Notes: a model not told the origin generated them from the letters alone. Shown: positions 37,895 to 46,971, counted from the first letter of the stretch. The stretch is 64,000 bases of DNA from Sphingomicrobium astaxanthinifaciens (GCF_022865105.1 NZ_JAKNYM010000001.1:124001-188000), one strand, 5' to 3'. Program-made: numbers and translations.

Positions 37895-38016
37895 TGCCCC
37901 CTCCCTGTCCATCGCGCGAGCCTGCCCGGCGCCCGCGCACTTGTCGAGGGGCGAAGGATCGGTGCGGTAGCGCAACAAGGCTTTCCTTTTTGCGCACAGG
38001 TGACAATATAGGCGGC

Positions 38017-38690
38017 GTGACCGAGGGAAGACTGCCACACAGCATCGGCGAGCGCGAGCCGCCCCAACCGACCGTGCCGCTCGACGCGCTCGATCCGGCT
38101 CCCGAGATCGTGCAGCTCATCGCGGGCAGCCCGATTGCCTCGGTGGTGTCCGACCCGCGGCTGCCCGATAATCCGCTGGTCGCGGTCAACGACGCCTTCT
38201 GCGCACTGACCGGCTATGCGCCCGAGGAGATCCTCGGACGCAACTGCCGTTTCCTCGCGGGTCCGAGCACCGAGCCCTTCCTGTCGCAGCGGCTGCGCGA
38301 GGGGGTCGAGCAAAAGAAGGCCGTGCTGGTCGAGATTCTCAACTACAAGAAGGACGGCTCGCCCTTCCGCAACGCGGTGATGATCGCCCCGTTGTTCAAC
38401 GAGGACGGGGAGCTGACCTACTTCCTCGGCAGCCAGGTGGAGCTCGAGGCGGACGACCTCGGTCCCTCGACGAGCCGGTCAGCGCGCGCAATCGAACTGG
38501 TCAAAACGCTGAGCCCGCGACAGGCCGAGGTGATGAAGATGGTCGCCTCGGGGCTGCGCAACAAGCAAATCGCCTACGAACTCGGCCTGTCCGAAAAGAC
38601 GATTAAGATGCACCGCGGACTGGTGATGAAAAGCTCGGTCTGCGCTCGAGCGCCGAGATGGTGCGCATCGCGGTCGAAGCGGGGATCTGA
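38017..38690 (+). pseudogene. EL222-like LOV-HTH blue-light transcription factor, frameshifted near the 3' end
   Basis: From GTG 38017 the frame encodes a LOV domain (about residues 30-140) with the flavin-adduct cysteine Cys77 in GRNCRFLAG, then a LuxR-type helix-turn-helix (about 165-210; [29 protein letters not shown]...). The sequence closely follows EL222 of Erythrobacter litoralis as I remember it. After HRGLVMK the frame breaks at an A-run (38629-38632): adding one A restores [20 protein letters not shown] and a stop at 38688-38690, the expected C-terminus. As given, translation runs on in antisense sequence to about 39699. It is either a real lesion in the dimerisation helix or a homopolymer sequencing error. 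Confidence 0.85.
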
Positions 38691-38832
38691 GCCCTACCCC
38701 TTAAGGTCTATCTGGCGGTCGGGCGCCCGATCGCTAGCTTGGCAACGGTGTCGATCCCGGTCTGACGGGTCTCACCGCTTCCCTCTTGGCAAGGCCTACG
38801 GGGTCGGCACCACGGCTTCTCCCCACCCCACG

Positions 38833-38961
38833 TCAATCGGTCATCCGAGGCACGTTCTCGCGCACGACCTGCGCGGCGGGAGCGCGTTTCGCGAGGGGCT
38901 CTTTCGGCTCCTCAGCGGGCGGGTCGAACTTAGCGGCGGCGGCGCGCTTGGCGATCGTCAT
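38833..38961 (-). CDS. 42-residue hypothetical protein downstream of the CtlX-like gene
   Basis: ATG 38961 is preceded by GAGGGG 9 bases upstream, and a 42-codon frame follows: an Ala/Lys-rich start ([22 protein letters not shown]) and a charged tail ending RMTD. It is on the same strand as, and 54 bases after, the CtlX-like gene. Proline/alanine/lysine content suggests a disordered basic protein. No family recognised; the ribosome site and codon use are the only support. Confidence 0.45.
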   Translation of the reverse strand: MTIAKRAAAAKFDPPAEEPKEPLAKRAPAAQVVRENVPRMTD

Positions 38962-39015
38962 GGCGGTTTTCCCCTCGTCTGTGAATTGTTTCCCTTTCAG
39001 CGCGCGGCGCGGCGC

Positions 39016-39933
39016 TTAGGTTGCGACCGAAACGACGGGTCGTGGCGGCAGTTCGACCGCTGCCAGCATGCAGCGCACCGACCCACCCGCGCGCTCGATC
39101 GTCGGCACCGCCACCGGGATGAGCCGGGCGTGCTGCTCGATCGCCGAGCGCTGGTCGGGGCGCAGCGCAGCCGCTGCGCGCGTGGAGAGCAGGAGGCACG
39201 GTCCGGCGCGCCCTGCCAGTTCGAAGGCGTTGCCGGCAAAATCGTCGACCTGGCACGGCTCGAGCGGGATAATCTCGCGCCCACCAAGCGCGGCTTGCAG
39301 CGCGGCGCGCTCGTCGCGGTCGCGCACGAGGTCGAGCCCGACCAGCGCATAGCCACTACCGAGCGCCATCATCACGTTGGTGTGGTAGACCGGCCGACCG
39401 TCAGCGCAGGTCGCGGTGAAGATGGTCGGCGCATAGTCGAGCGCCGCGCACAGGTCGCGCAGCAGCCCCTCGTCGCAGCGCCCCGACCGCGCGGCAAAAG
39501 CGCGGCGACGCGGATGGTCGAAGACGATCGCCCCCGTGCCTTCGAGAGACCGACCCTCGGTCTCGTGCGACGCAAGGTCGATCCGGCGGGTCACCGCGAA
39601 GCGGCGCTCGAGCGCGGCGAGGATGTCCGCGCGGCGTTCGCGCCGGCGACTGGTGGCGCGCATTGGATAGGTTACAAGCGTGCCATCAGGATGCGCTGAT
39701 AACCAGTTGTTTGGGAAAACCGAGTCTGGGGTCTCTACCCCCAAATCCTCGAACAACAATACCTCGACCCCCGCCTCTTCTAGGGTTCTCGCCAAAGCGG
39801 TGGCTTCGGAAAATGCGGCATCTGAATCGGCAGAGCCTGCGCCAACCTGAAAGCTATTGTCTGCTAGTGTCTCAGGGTTGAGCGAGAAGCAGTGCGGGCG
39901 GACCATGAGCACGCATGAGGGTGTCGTCTTCAT
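39016..39933 (-). CDS. Arginine deiminase-related protein (CtlX/amidinotransferase fold)
   Basis: A 305-residue guanidine-group-modifying enzyme fold. Key motifs: [19 protein letters not shown] (about 72-90; substrate-binding N-N and D), [10 protein letters not shown] with the Glu-Gly-Thr-Gly loop (about 130), the catalytic histidine in [12 protein letters not shown] (about 183), and the late cysteine in [14 protein letters not shown] (about 288), which would be the nucleophile. The group includes citrulline-using CtlX and N-omega-dimethylarginine hydrolases; substrate undetermined. No signal peptide. It follows the PilZ gene of the flagellar block after 102 bases on the same strand. Confidence 0.88.
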   Translation of the reverse strand: MKTTPSCVLMVRPHCFSLNPETLADNSFQVGAGSADSDAAFSEATALARTLEEAGVEVLLFEDLGVETPDSVFPNNWLSAHPDGTLVTYPMRATSRRRERRADILAALERRFAVTRRIDLASHETEGRSLEGTGAIVFDHPRRRAFAARSGRCDEGLLRDLCAALDYAPTIFTATCADGRPVYHTNVMMALGSGYALVGLDLVRDRDERAALQAALGGREIIPLEPCQVDDFAGNAFELAGRAGPCLLLSTRAAAALRPDQRSAIEQHARLIPVAVPTIERAGGSVRCMLAAVELPPRPVVSVAT

Positions 39934-40035
39934 GATAATCTCTGCCGCAATCCTTTCCGGCAGTCGTCTACAAACGCAAACGCTAACAAATAAATTTAGG
40001 GAAATGCAGCTGTCTCGGCGTATCGCGTGTTTGCC

Positions 40036-40671
40036 CTATCGTGTGAGCCTTCGCACCAAATCTGCCATCCCCACATCATCAAGCGCCTTGAAACGGTCAT
40101 CCGATTTCAAGATTTTTGACAGGTGCATCAAGGCGTTCGTCGCTTTCTCTAGCCGCTGCAGCGTAGCAGGCGCCCTGTTCAACAGGATGGGATACTCCGC
40201 CAGTTCGTCGAGTGAAAATGAAATTGACCGGATCGTATAGTCTATTTCTTCAGCCACGCGAATGTCGGAGATATTCTTTTTCTTGTCTTCTTGGATGCTG
40301 TAGAGATTGCTTTGTCGCGCCGAAGCGACCTTGCAATCTACCTGTGACTGCCCTGATCCCTTCGAATTAGGCGACCAGTCCGTAGGCAGGATCGGAATAT
40401 CAAAGTTGATCCCGCAACGTCCACGGGACTGCCACACAATAACCCCTGAAACTTGGTTTTGCGCGCGAACCAAACGGACATGGGAGCCCACCGCTGGCAG
40501 CCCCGGCGCTTCGATCAATGCTCCAGTCGGCGAAATATTTCGAACGATGACGCTTAGGCGCTCCCCTGCGCTTTCGAGGAGTGCACTCAAGAATAGGTTG
40601 ACCCGCTCGTCTTTGCGCTCGGTCGATTCCGACTGTGCGATTTTTACGACGTTCTCGGAGTTGAGAGGCAT
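40036..40671 (-). CDS. PilZ-domain protein at the end of the flagellar block
   Basis: A 211-residue soluble protein. The N-terminal PilZ domain (about residues 18-95) has R-x-x-x-R in ERKDERV, then NISPTGALIE for the [DN]-x-S-x-x-G motif, and VIVWQSRGRCGINF as the closing strand. The C-terminal 100 residues are helical without a recognisable domain. It starts 46 bases after fliS on the same strand, the last gene of the flagellar run, suggesting that it senses c-di-GMP and adjusts motor or cap assembly. It resembles flagellar PilZ regulators only in outline. Confidence 0.8.
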   Translation of the reverse strand: MPLNSENVVKIAQSESTERKDERVNLFLSALLESAGERLSVIVRNISPTGALIEAPGLPAVGSHVRLVRAQNQVSGVIVWQSRGRCGINFDIPILPTDWSPNSKGSGQSQVDCKVASARQSNLYSIQEDKKKNISDIRVAEEIDYTIRSISFSLDELAEYPILLNRAPATLQRLEKATNALMHLSKILKSDDRFKALDDVGMADLVRRLTR

Positions 40672-40717
40672 TTGACAATTCGTCCTAACTGAAGTGCTGA
40701 AGTTGGGCTGGCTACCT

Positions 40718-41119
40718 TTAAGCAGCCACTTCCATCGGGCTGTCTTTCACCATTGCTGAAGCAACGTCAGCGACGTCTCTACGCAACTCCTCTATCTTAG
40801 ATCCATGCCTCGACCAGGCCTGACGAGCTAATTCGGTGCGAACACCAAGATAGAATGAGCTAAGCGCAGGAGCCAGCGGCGAACTCCGGTCAATCCCTGT
40901 TTCAAGAGCGCTCAAGGCTGCCAGAGCTTTGGATAAAGCCTCGCTCGCAATTGCCGGTCGGTTACGCTGCTTTGCGGCGATCAATTGGCCCAAAGACCGG
41001 TCTAGTTCTTCGAAGCAAAACCGGACAAGTTTCTCCCCATCACAGCCGAGAATACGTGCCTCGATGCTCACTTGATTATAGGCGCGGGTAGCGCAACGTC
41101 CTGCCAATGAACTAGTCAT
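40718..41119 (-). CDS. fliS: Flagellar export chaperone FliS
   Basis: A 133-residue helical protein that binds flagellin in the cytosol until export. The pattern AYNQVSIEARILGCDGEKLVRFCFEELDRSLGQL and the Ser/Ala-rich middle match FliS. Its ATG overlaps the fliD stop by 8 bases. The fliD-fliS pair is the usual arrangement. C-terminus extended by about 10 residues over E. coli FliS. Confidence is lower than for the other flagellar genes because FliS diverges strongly. Confidence 0.82.
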   Translation of the reverse strand: MTSSLAGRCATRAYNQVSIEARILGCDGEKLVRFCFEELDRSLGQLIAAKQRNRPAIASEALSKALAALSALETGIDRSSPLAPALSSFYLGVRTELARQAWSRHGSKIEELRRDVADVASAMVKDSPMEVAA

Positions 41120-42524
41120 TACCGCCCTCCCAAACCCGGATTTGCGCTTGGAGATAGGACAGAGTTGATTGCGCCGCGCTGATGCGGCTTTCCGTCTTGG
41201 CAAACCGAGCAACCAGGCTGGCTCGAAGAGCCTCCTGTTTTTCAGCGAGCTCAGATGAAGTCTCACGCGCATCGATCGCCAAAGCTTCATAACGGGCAAT
41301 TGACCCTGCCAAGCTTCCCGGATCAGTCGAACGCGACATTGCACGGGACAGGCGATCCAAGCTCGAATAAACGCCGTGGATGCCCGTGGTGAACATTGCT
41401 GCCACGCCCGCGGGATCCTTATCCAGCATCTTCTGGAGCTGAGCGGAATCGAGCCGGAAACCACCCTTCCTTTCAGTTGCCAGACCAATGTCCGCCAAGG
41501 TTCGAGGGGAATCGTTCGCGGCAGTCGGCATGACGACTTGCCCTGCAAAGGTCGAAAGCGCGCGCTTCAGTGCCCGCGCTCCAGGGTCACTTGCCAGTTC
41601 TCCCCCGATCGGCGCTGTAGCGGCCTCCAGCTTGCTGGCGATCTCGTTGAGTGCACTGACGAAGTCAGCCATGGCATCCGCAATTGCCTTGACCGGCTTG
41701 GAAAAACTGATCGTCGACGGCTGCCCGGTGTTGGTGCCAAGAAGGTTGAGCTGCAAGCCGGGAGCTATTTCCCCCGTGTTATTGCTGCTTCGCTGGTAAG
41801 CGACACCATCGACCTCGAACAATGCATCTCTCGAAGTGTTGACGAGCCGACTGGGATCCCCCGCACTATTTGGATTCCAAGCCAGCGTGCCCAGGTCCCC
41901 CCCGGCCCCATCGACCTCTACAACGAAACCGCTTTCGCGCCCCTCACTGCCCTTGAGTACAAGCTGGACGCCATTCCCGGTATCCGCGAGATATGCTGAC
42001 ACGCCTGCATTGGCGCCATTGATCGCAGCGGCAACGTCATTCAGGGTGGCACCCGCGGCGATTTGAATTTCAATGGGTGCGGCACTGGAAGCGGAGAAAG
42101 AGGTCCCATCGACCGCGCCGAAACGCAGGCGAAGCGTCCCCTCTCCGAGGACATCATCCTTGCTGGTAAATGCCGTCGAGGTCAGCGATTGCGCAGCTGC
42201 CAACTGATGCACTTCAAGCGAGTAGGTCCCACTGCCTGTGCGGCCAGCAGGGCTGGACGGTGTTGCGACCTGAAGGCCCGAGAGCTCCGGCTTGATGGCC
42301 AAGTCGCCAGCGCGAATGCGATCACCAAATGCTGATGCCAAGAGGCTAAGGTTACCTCTCAGGTCGGCCGCGGCGGAAATTTTGGCCTCGAGGTCCTCTT
42401 GGCGCATTTCCAAACGATCGTTGCGCTGCTGGAACTGCGCGTTCGCCAGGCTCTCGGCGAGACCGACCATATCGATGCCACTACCGGCACCAAGGGCAGA
42501 GATAATGGAGCTGCTGCTAGTCAT
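41112..42524 (-). CDS. fliD: Flagellar filament cap protein FliD
   Basis: A 470-residue secreted protein that caps the filament and folds flagellin subunits at the tip. The N-terminus SIISALGAGSGIDMVGLAESLANAQF is typical, as is the C-terminal coiled-coil (IARYEALAIDARETSSELAEKQEALRASLVARFAKTESRIS). No classical signal peptide, as expected for type III export. Length is in the FliD range. Downstream of flhB by 30 bases, same strand. Confidence 0.93.
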   Translation of the reverse strand: MTSSSSIISALGAGSGIDMVGLAESLANAQFQQRNDRLEMRQEDLEAKISAAADLRGNLSLLASAFGDRIRAGDLAIKPELSGLQVATPSSPAGRTGSGTYSLEVHQLAAAQSLTSTAFTSKDDVLGEGTLRLRFGAVDGTSFSASSAAPIEIQIAAGATLNDVAAAINGANAGVSAYLADTGNGVQLVLKGSEGRESGFVVEVDGAGGDLGTLAWNPNSAGDPSRLVNTSRDALFEVDGVAYQRSSNNTGEIAPGLQLNLLGTNTGQPSTISFSKPVKAIADAMADFVSALNEIASKLEAATAPIGGELASDPGARALKRALSTFAGQVVMPTAANDSPRTLADIGLATERKGGFRLDSAQLQKMLDKDPAGVAAMFTTGIHGVYSSLDRLSRAMSRSTDPGSLAGSIARYEALAIDARETSSELAEKQEALRASLVARFAKTESRISAAQSTLSYLQAQIRVWEGGND

Positions 42525-42554
42525 ATCCCGAAGAACGGCATTGGGATACTCTTG

Positions 42555-43685
42555 TTAAGCGCTGCGTCTCCCTTCGCTATCAAACCGAAGGTTATGCGGC
42601 ACCTCGATCGAGGGAGGCGCGACCCGGTCGCCCCGCTTGAGCGAATAAACGAAAGCCAACACCGCTGCGATCGAGGCGTAGAGATCTTCGTGAATCATCT
42701 GATTTTCGCGGCTGGTATAATATACCGCTCGTGTAAGCTGCGGGAACTCCAGGACAGGAAGATCCATCCCCGTCGCGATTTCTCGCATTGCCAGGGCCTT
42801 ATCCCCTGCACCTCGCGCCAGCACAATCGGTGCAGCAGCCCGTTCCGGATCGTAGACAATAGCCACCGAAAAGTGCGTCGGATTGGCGAGAACGAACTGC
42901 GCGTCTTTGAGGGCGAAGGTAAGGCCGCCGCTGGCAATATCTCTCTGGCGCTGTCGTCGAGCCGCCTTGGCTTCCGGCGAGCCTTCAGCGTTCTTGTTCT
43001 CGTCCTTCATCTCTCGATGGCTCATTTTGAGCCTCTTCGACCTGCGTATCCATTGAATGAGAACGTCGACGATCGCGATGAGGATCAGCCCCCCACAGAG
43101 ACTGATGAGCAGACTGATCAAGGCATCGAAAGCTACCTGTAGTTGTTGTGAAAGATTTCCCTGACCGAGGCCGAAGATTGGCTCGAGCCAGCTAACCACC
43201 CAGAAGCCCGCTATGGAGCCGAGCAATCCAAGCTTCAGGATCCCCTTCCCCATCTCGATCAGACCTGTAGGGCCGAACATTCTTTTCAAGCCCGCCCCCG
43301 GATTTATGCGTTTACCCTTGAAAGCCAGATTTTTCGTTACCCAGCGACCTTTCCCAAACACAAACTGGGAAATAACGACGGCAACCATGACTGGCAGAGC
43401 GATCGTCAGTGCAGTGAGGAGGACGGCCTCCCCGCCTGAAAGGAGCAGGGAACTAAAATCAAATTCCTCGAGCGATTGGCGGTCGAAATTGAACGCTTGG
43501 TGAAACTCATCACGCCAAAGATTGAGCACCCAGGGCCCTGCAATCCACAGCCAGACGCAACCCAGAATAACCGTCACCGCCGCAGCAAGGTCTTTTGATC
43601 TTAGGACATCTCCCTTCTCGACAGCGTCTTGGATGCGCTTGGGTGTCGGCGCAAATGTCTTCTCGCCGCTATCGCTCTCACTCAT
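42555..43685 (-). CDS. flhB: Flagellar type III export protein FlhB
   Basis: A 376-residue export-gate protein with four membrane helices in residues about 30-215 and a cytosolic autoprocessing domain. The self-cleavage motif NPTH lies in FVLANPTHFSVAI, followed by ARGAGDKALAMREIA, and cleavage switches export from rod/hook to filament substrates. Its start overlaps the fliR stop by 4 bases. Confidence 0.96.
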   Translation of the reverse strand: MSESDSGEKTFAPTPKRIQDAVEKGDVLRSKDLAAAVTVILGCVWLWIAGPWVLNLWRDEFHQAFNFDRQSLEEFDFSSLLLSGGEAVLLTALTIALPVMVAVVISQFVFGKGRWVTKNLAFKGKRINPGAGLKRMFGPTGLIEMGKGILKLGLLGSIAGFWVVSWLEPIFGLGQGNLSQQLQVAFDALISLLISLCGGLILIAIVDVLIQWIRRSKRLKMSHREMKDENKNAEGSPEAKAARRQRQRDIASGGLTFALKDAQFVLANPTHFSVAIVYDPERAAAPIVLARGAGDKALAMREIATGMDLPVLEFPQLTRAVYYTSRENQMIHEDLYASIAAVLAFVYSLKRGDRVAPPSIEVPHNLRFDSEGRRSA

Positions 43686-44467
43686 CGGATCACCAAGCTC
43701 TCAGTCTTTAGAAGTGCCGTCGCGATCAGATCACTAAGGTGCTGATAGATGAGTGGCGTCGATAGAAGCAGTGCGCAGATGCCCGCCAGAACCCCAGCGG
43801 GAAGCCCCAGCGAAAAGAGGTTCAGCGATGGTGCCGATCGGCTAAGAATGCCGGTGATCACCTGAACGAGAAAAAGTATCACGGTGACTGGCAGCGCGAT
43901 CCGCACCGCAGTCTCGAACATGACTCCACCGAAGGCTGCGACCTCGGCCATGCGATCAGCACCAAGCCAGGTTTCGCCTGGTGGAAAAGCTCGAAAGCTT
44001 TCGATGACCAATCCGAGCCACTGAACATGGGCGCCCAGCGTTAGAAATATCAGGACAAGGACGACCGAAAAGAACTGGCCGTAAGCGGTCGTCTGGCCCC
44101 CTGAGGCCGGGTCTCCGGTGATTGCCATGCTCATCCCCATCGCCCCGGATATCATCTCGGCTGCAATAAGCGGCGCGGCAAAGGCTATCTGCAGCACGAA
44201 CCCCAGGCAGAGCCCTACCAGGATTTCGCCTACGACTACGATCATACCGGGAACACTGAAAAGGTCGCTTGGGAGACCGACGACTGGTACCCAGTGAAGA
44301 ATGAATATCGCAACAGCTCCGGCGACACTCACTCGTACCAACGCAGGCACCGCCGCTGCACTAAAAAACGGCGCGACCACCAGTGCCGCCCCCACCCGGA
44401 TCATCAGGAAGGCTAATTGCCAGAATTGATTTTCCAGCTCACCGAGAGCGAACACCGATTCAGACAT
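43682..44467 (-). CDS. fliR: Flagellar biosynthesis protein FliR
   Basis: A 261-residue membrane protein with about six helices, part of the FliPQR export gate that spans the inner membrane. Family features: GAALVVAPFFSAAAVPALVRVSVAGAVA in the N-terminal helices, GEILVGLCLGFVLQIAFAAPLIAAEMISGAMGMSMA, and ALPVTVILFLVQVITGILSRSAPSLNLFSLGLP. The start base is shared with the fliQ stop region. Confidence 0.95.
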   Translation of the reverse strand: MSESVFALGELENQFWQLAFLMIRVGAALVVAPFFSAAAVPALVRVSVAGAVAIFILHWVPVVGLPSDLFSVPGMIVVVGEILVGLCLGFVLQIAFAAPLIAAEMISGAMGMSMAITGDPASGGQTTAYGQFFSVVLVLIFLTLGAHVQWLGLVIESFRAFPPGETWLGADRMAEVAAFGGVMFETAVRIALPVTVILFLVQVITGILSRSAPSLNLFSLGLPAGVLAGICALLLSTPLIYQHLSDLIATALLKTESLVIR

Positions 44468-44736
44468 CAGCCGATGCTTGCTATCTCATGGAAAATGTCT
44501 TGAAAAAAATCGGTCACAAGCGTCGTCATACCTGCGCCAAAAAGCACCAAGATTAGCGCTGTCGCGGCAAGCTTCGGGACGAAGGTGAGCGTCTGTTCGT
44601 TGACGGACGTGGCAGCCTGAATCAGGCCGATCAACAGGCCCACACCCAGGCTACCGAGCAAAACAGGCGCAGCGACTAAGGCCGTTGTCCAAAGCATGCG
44701 GTCCGCGATGGCCAGCAGGGCGTTGAGGTCATCCAT
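44467..44736 (-). CDS. fliQ: Flagellar biosynthesis protein FliQ
   Basis: An 89-residue, two-helix membrane protein of the export gate. The LLGSLGVGLLIGLIQAATSVNEQTLTFVPKL segment (about 25-55) is the family hallmark, with the Q-A-T-S-x-N-E-Q-T-L turn between helices. Length is exactly typical. It sits between fliP and fliR with 4-base or 1-base spacings. Confidence 0.96.
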   Translation of the reverse strand: MDDLNALLAIADRMLWTTALVAAPVLLGSLGVGLLIGLIQAATSVNEQTLTFVPKLAATALILVLFGAGMTTLVTDFFQDIFHEIASIG

Positions 44737-44740
44737 AACC

Positions 44741-45496
44741 CTAACTGTAACTCGCGGCGAGCGATCCCATCAGCATTGCCCATCCGTCTACTAGGACGAA
44801 TAGCAACAGCTTGAACGGGAGCGAGACCAACATTGGTGACATCATCATCATGCCCAACGACATGAGCACGCTGGAAACGACTAGATCGATCACCAGAAAT
44901 GGCAGGAAAAGCATGAAACCGATTTGAAATGCCGTTTTCAGTTCACTCGTGACGAAAGCTGGCAACAGGATTGAGAAAGGAACATCGGAGGGCCTTTCAA
45001 ACCCACCTACACCCGCGATGTCAGCGAACATCTCGAGGTCGCTCTCGCGTGTCTGTTGGATCATAAAACCGTGGAATTCATCCCCGGCCGCAGAAATCGC
45101 CTGATCCGCCCCCATCTCGCCGGCCGCATAAGGCGCGATCGCGTTGTCGTTCACGCGCTCGAGCGTTGGAGACATGATGAAGAAACTGAGGAATAGCGAC
45201 AGGCCAATCAGCACCTGATTTGGCGGTGACTGCTGAAGTCCGATGGCTTGTCGGAGAATAGCCAGTACGACGAGGACCCGCGTGAAACTCGTCATCATGA
45301 GGACCAAGCTTGGCAGCAAGGTCATCAGGCCCATGATCAGCAACAGCTGGAGCGAGAGGGCCAGGGGCTGCCCCCCTGAACCCGTCACATTCTCAATCAC
45401 TCGGTCGACCGTACCGGCTTCCGTTGCCGCATAGGCCTCCCCTGGCGAGATTAGCGAGAAAGCGAGTAATGCTGCGGTGAGGACCAAATTTCTCAT
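44741..45496 (-). CDS. fliP: Flagellar biosynthesis protein FliP
   Basis: A 251-residue export-gate protein with a cleavable N-terminal signal peptide (ends near GEAYA). Core motifs: LMGLMTLLPSLVLMMTSFTRVLVVLAILRQAIGLQQSPPNQVLIGLSLFL, and the C-terminal LPAFVTSELKTAFQIGFMLFLPFLVIDLVVSSVLMSLGMMMMSP. These are diagnostic for FliP. Its start overlaps the end of fliO by 4 bases. Confidence 0.97.
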   Translation of the reverse strand: MRNLVLTAALLAFSLISPGEAYAATEAGTVDRVIENVTGSGGQPLALSLQLLLIMGLMTLLPSLVLMMTSFTRVLVVLAILRQAIGLQQSPPNQVLIGLSLFLSFFIMSPTLERVNDNAIAPYAAGEMGADQAISAAGDEFHGFMIQQTRESDLEMFADIAGVGGFERPSDVPFSILLPAFVTSELKTAFQIGFMLFLPFLVIDLVVSSVLMSLGMMMMSPMLVSLPFKLLLFVLVDGWAMLMGSLAASYS

Positions 45497-45771
45497 TCGG
45501 GTAGCACCGGTTCTTGCGCAGAGGGGGCTTCGGCCAACCGCACAAATCCCGCCTTCGAATGACTCACCAAAATGTCTCGCCCATGGAATTGCAGCACCGC
45601 AAGACGGAGGCCTGGCGAGACCATCTGGGTTTCCCGGATGGTGACGATCCGCTGTCGGGAGTTAGATCCACTCTGCTTTTCCTGAAGGAACCGCATTGCA
45701 CGATAGGAGCCCCAGATAAGGCCAACGGTCAGGGCAAGCATCAGGATTAACTTGCCAAGGTACCAGGTCAT
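45493..45771 (-). CDS. fliO: Flagellar biosynthesis protein FliO
   Basis: A 92-residue protein with one N-terminal membrane helix (about 6-25) and a small cytosolic beta-rich domain (RIVTIRETQMVSPGLRLAVLQFHGRDILVSHSKAGFVRL). FliO helps FliP complexes assemble and is weakly conserved; position between fliN and fliP, topology and the domain pattern support the call. Confidence 0.85.
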   Translation of the reverse strand: MTWYLGKLILMLALTVGLIWGSYRAMRFLQEKQSGSNSRQRIVTIRETQMVSPGLRLAVLQFHGRDILVSHSKAGFVRLAEAPSAQEPVLPE

Positions 45772-46082
45772 TAGTCGGCTCCCACGCCAGTGGGAGGCAC
45801 CGCACCCATCGTGGACTTACCACCCAAAAGGCCATCGGCTTGCCCATCGACTTCGAGAATGCGGACGCCAAAATGATTTCCCTGGCGAACCACCTCGCCC
45901 CGAGCCACGCGCTTTCCGTTCACCATCAGGTCGACAGGTTCATCGATCAACCTGTCCAGCGTAACGATGCTGTCGGCGTTAAGCGTCATGAGCTTTTGCA
46001 ACGACATGGACGTGCGTCCCAGCTCGACGTTCATTTGCACGTCGATGTTTTCGAAAATTCCCATGGAATGCGAGATCGTCAT
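45771..46082 (-). CDS. fliN: Flagellar motor switch protein FliN
   Basis: A 103-residue cytosolic C-ring subunit. The SpoA domain starts at about residue 14 with VQMNVELGRTSMSLQKLMTL, then DSIVTLDRLIDEPVDLMVNGKRVARGEVV, all typical. The C-terminal 15 residues are glycine/proline-rich. Forms the lower C-ring with FliM and FliG and receives CheY-P signals. It overlaps fliO by 1 base. Confidence 0.96.
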   Translation of the reverse strand: MTISHSMGIFENIDVQMNVELGRTSMSLQKLMTLNADSIVTLDRLIDEPVDLMVNGKRVARGEVVRQGNHFGVRILEVDGQADGLLGGKSTMGAVPPTGVGAD

Positions 46083-46092
46083 TTTGCTTTTC

Positions 46093-46971
46093 CTATTGTC
46101 CGAAAATGGAGTGGGTCACCTGGAGAGCGACGCGCCCGTCACATTCGCCAATCGTTCCGCGAGCGATTTCCTCTCCCGAGAGGAGCAAGGGAACGGTCGC
46201 GTTAAGGGATACCGGAAGAACATCTCCGGGCGTCAGGCGGGACAGCTTACCGACCGTGATGCTGGCAGAGGCGAGCGAAGCTGAGACCGGGAGAGGGACG
46301 TGACGAAAGGGTGATTTGAGAGGATTGATCGGACCTGCGGGCTTAGTGGCCTTGTTGCGCTTATCGCAAAGACTTGCCGTGTGCTTCTCCTGCATCACAA
46401 GTTCCAGACGCCAATCTTCGTTCTTTTCCGCTCCGATGCTGAATGCGATCTTCAAGAGGTCGGAGCCCATCGCAAATGGATAGGTATCGAAGTGGGTACC
46501 GCGCTCGCCCACGCGCCACACATCGCTAACGCCAGGAGCGATGATCTCGCCAAGATCGCGCTCAATCATTGCTTCGATCTTCTGTGAATAGCGATCAACC
46601 GACGCGGAAAAGGCATTTACGTTCTTCGCCACGGAGCCATCACCGCCAAAAGCGCGATCGAATTTGGACAGAAGGAGCGAGCAATCGATCGACAAAACGA
46701 TCGAAATTCTTTCGGGAATCAACCACAGGACACGATTGCAGCGCCCCGCTTTCGCTGTTTCGCGAAAGTCCTTTTCGTCTACGCGCTCAAGGGGATGAGG
46801 CTCGACATCGGCTTCACGCATGCCGAAAGCAGAGGCGATAATGGGTGCGACCTTCTTCGCGAAGAGGTCAAGGCTAGCCTGCTCCCCTGCCCTTTCATCA
46901 ACGAGCTTCAGCAATTCCTTGCAATGATTGGCTGCCCGCCCAGCAGCCACCATATCCCCCTCAGGCTTCAT
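46093..46971 (-). CDS. fliM: Flagellar motor switch protein FliM
   Basis: A 292-residue C-ring protein. The central domain (about 45-215) binds FliG; the C-terminal SpoA domain (VPLPVSASLASASITVGKLSRLTPGDVLPVSL...) pairs with FliN. The N-terminal CheY-binding motif LSQxEIDALL of typical FliM is not visible; the protein begins MKPEGDMVAAGR. It may be shorter at the N-terminus than usual (about 330 residues), so direct CheY-P binding may differ. Located between fliL and fliN, overlapping fliL by 4 bases. Confidence 0.9.
   Translation of the reverse strand: MKPEGDMVAAGRAANHCKELLKLVDERAGEQASLDLFAKKVAPIIASAFGMREADVEPHPLERVDEKDFRETAKAGRCNRVLWLIPERISIVLSIDCSLLLSKFDRAFGGDGSVAKNVNAFSASVDRYSQKIEAMIERDLGEIIAPGVSDVWRVGERGTHFDTYPFAMGSDLLKIAFSIGAEKNEDWRLELVMQEKHTASLCDKRNKATKPAGPINPLKSPFRHVPLPVSASLASASITVGKLSRLTPGDVLPVSLNATVPLLLSGEEIARGTIGECDGRVALQVTHSIFGQ

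Noticed and set aside
38719-38740. A palindrome TCGGGCGCCCGA after the LOV-HTH gene as a terminator
   Set aside because: A 12-base self-complementary GC sequence has no loop and no following T-run; this is common by chance at this GC content.
38017-39699. A single 560-residue protein formed by reading through the LOV-HTH frameshift
   Set aside because: After HRGLVMK the sequence has no domain resemblance and overlaps the CtlX-like gene on the opposite strand. A one-base correction restores the expected C-terminus.
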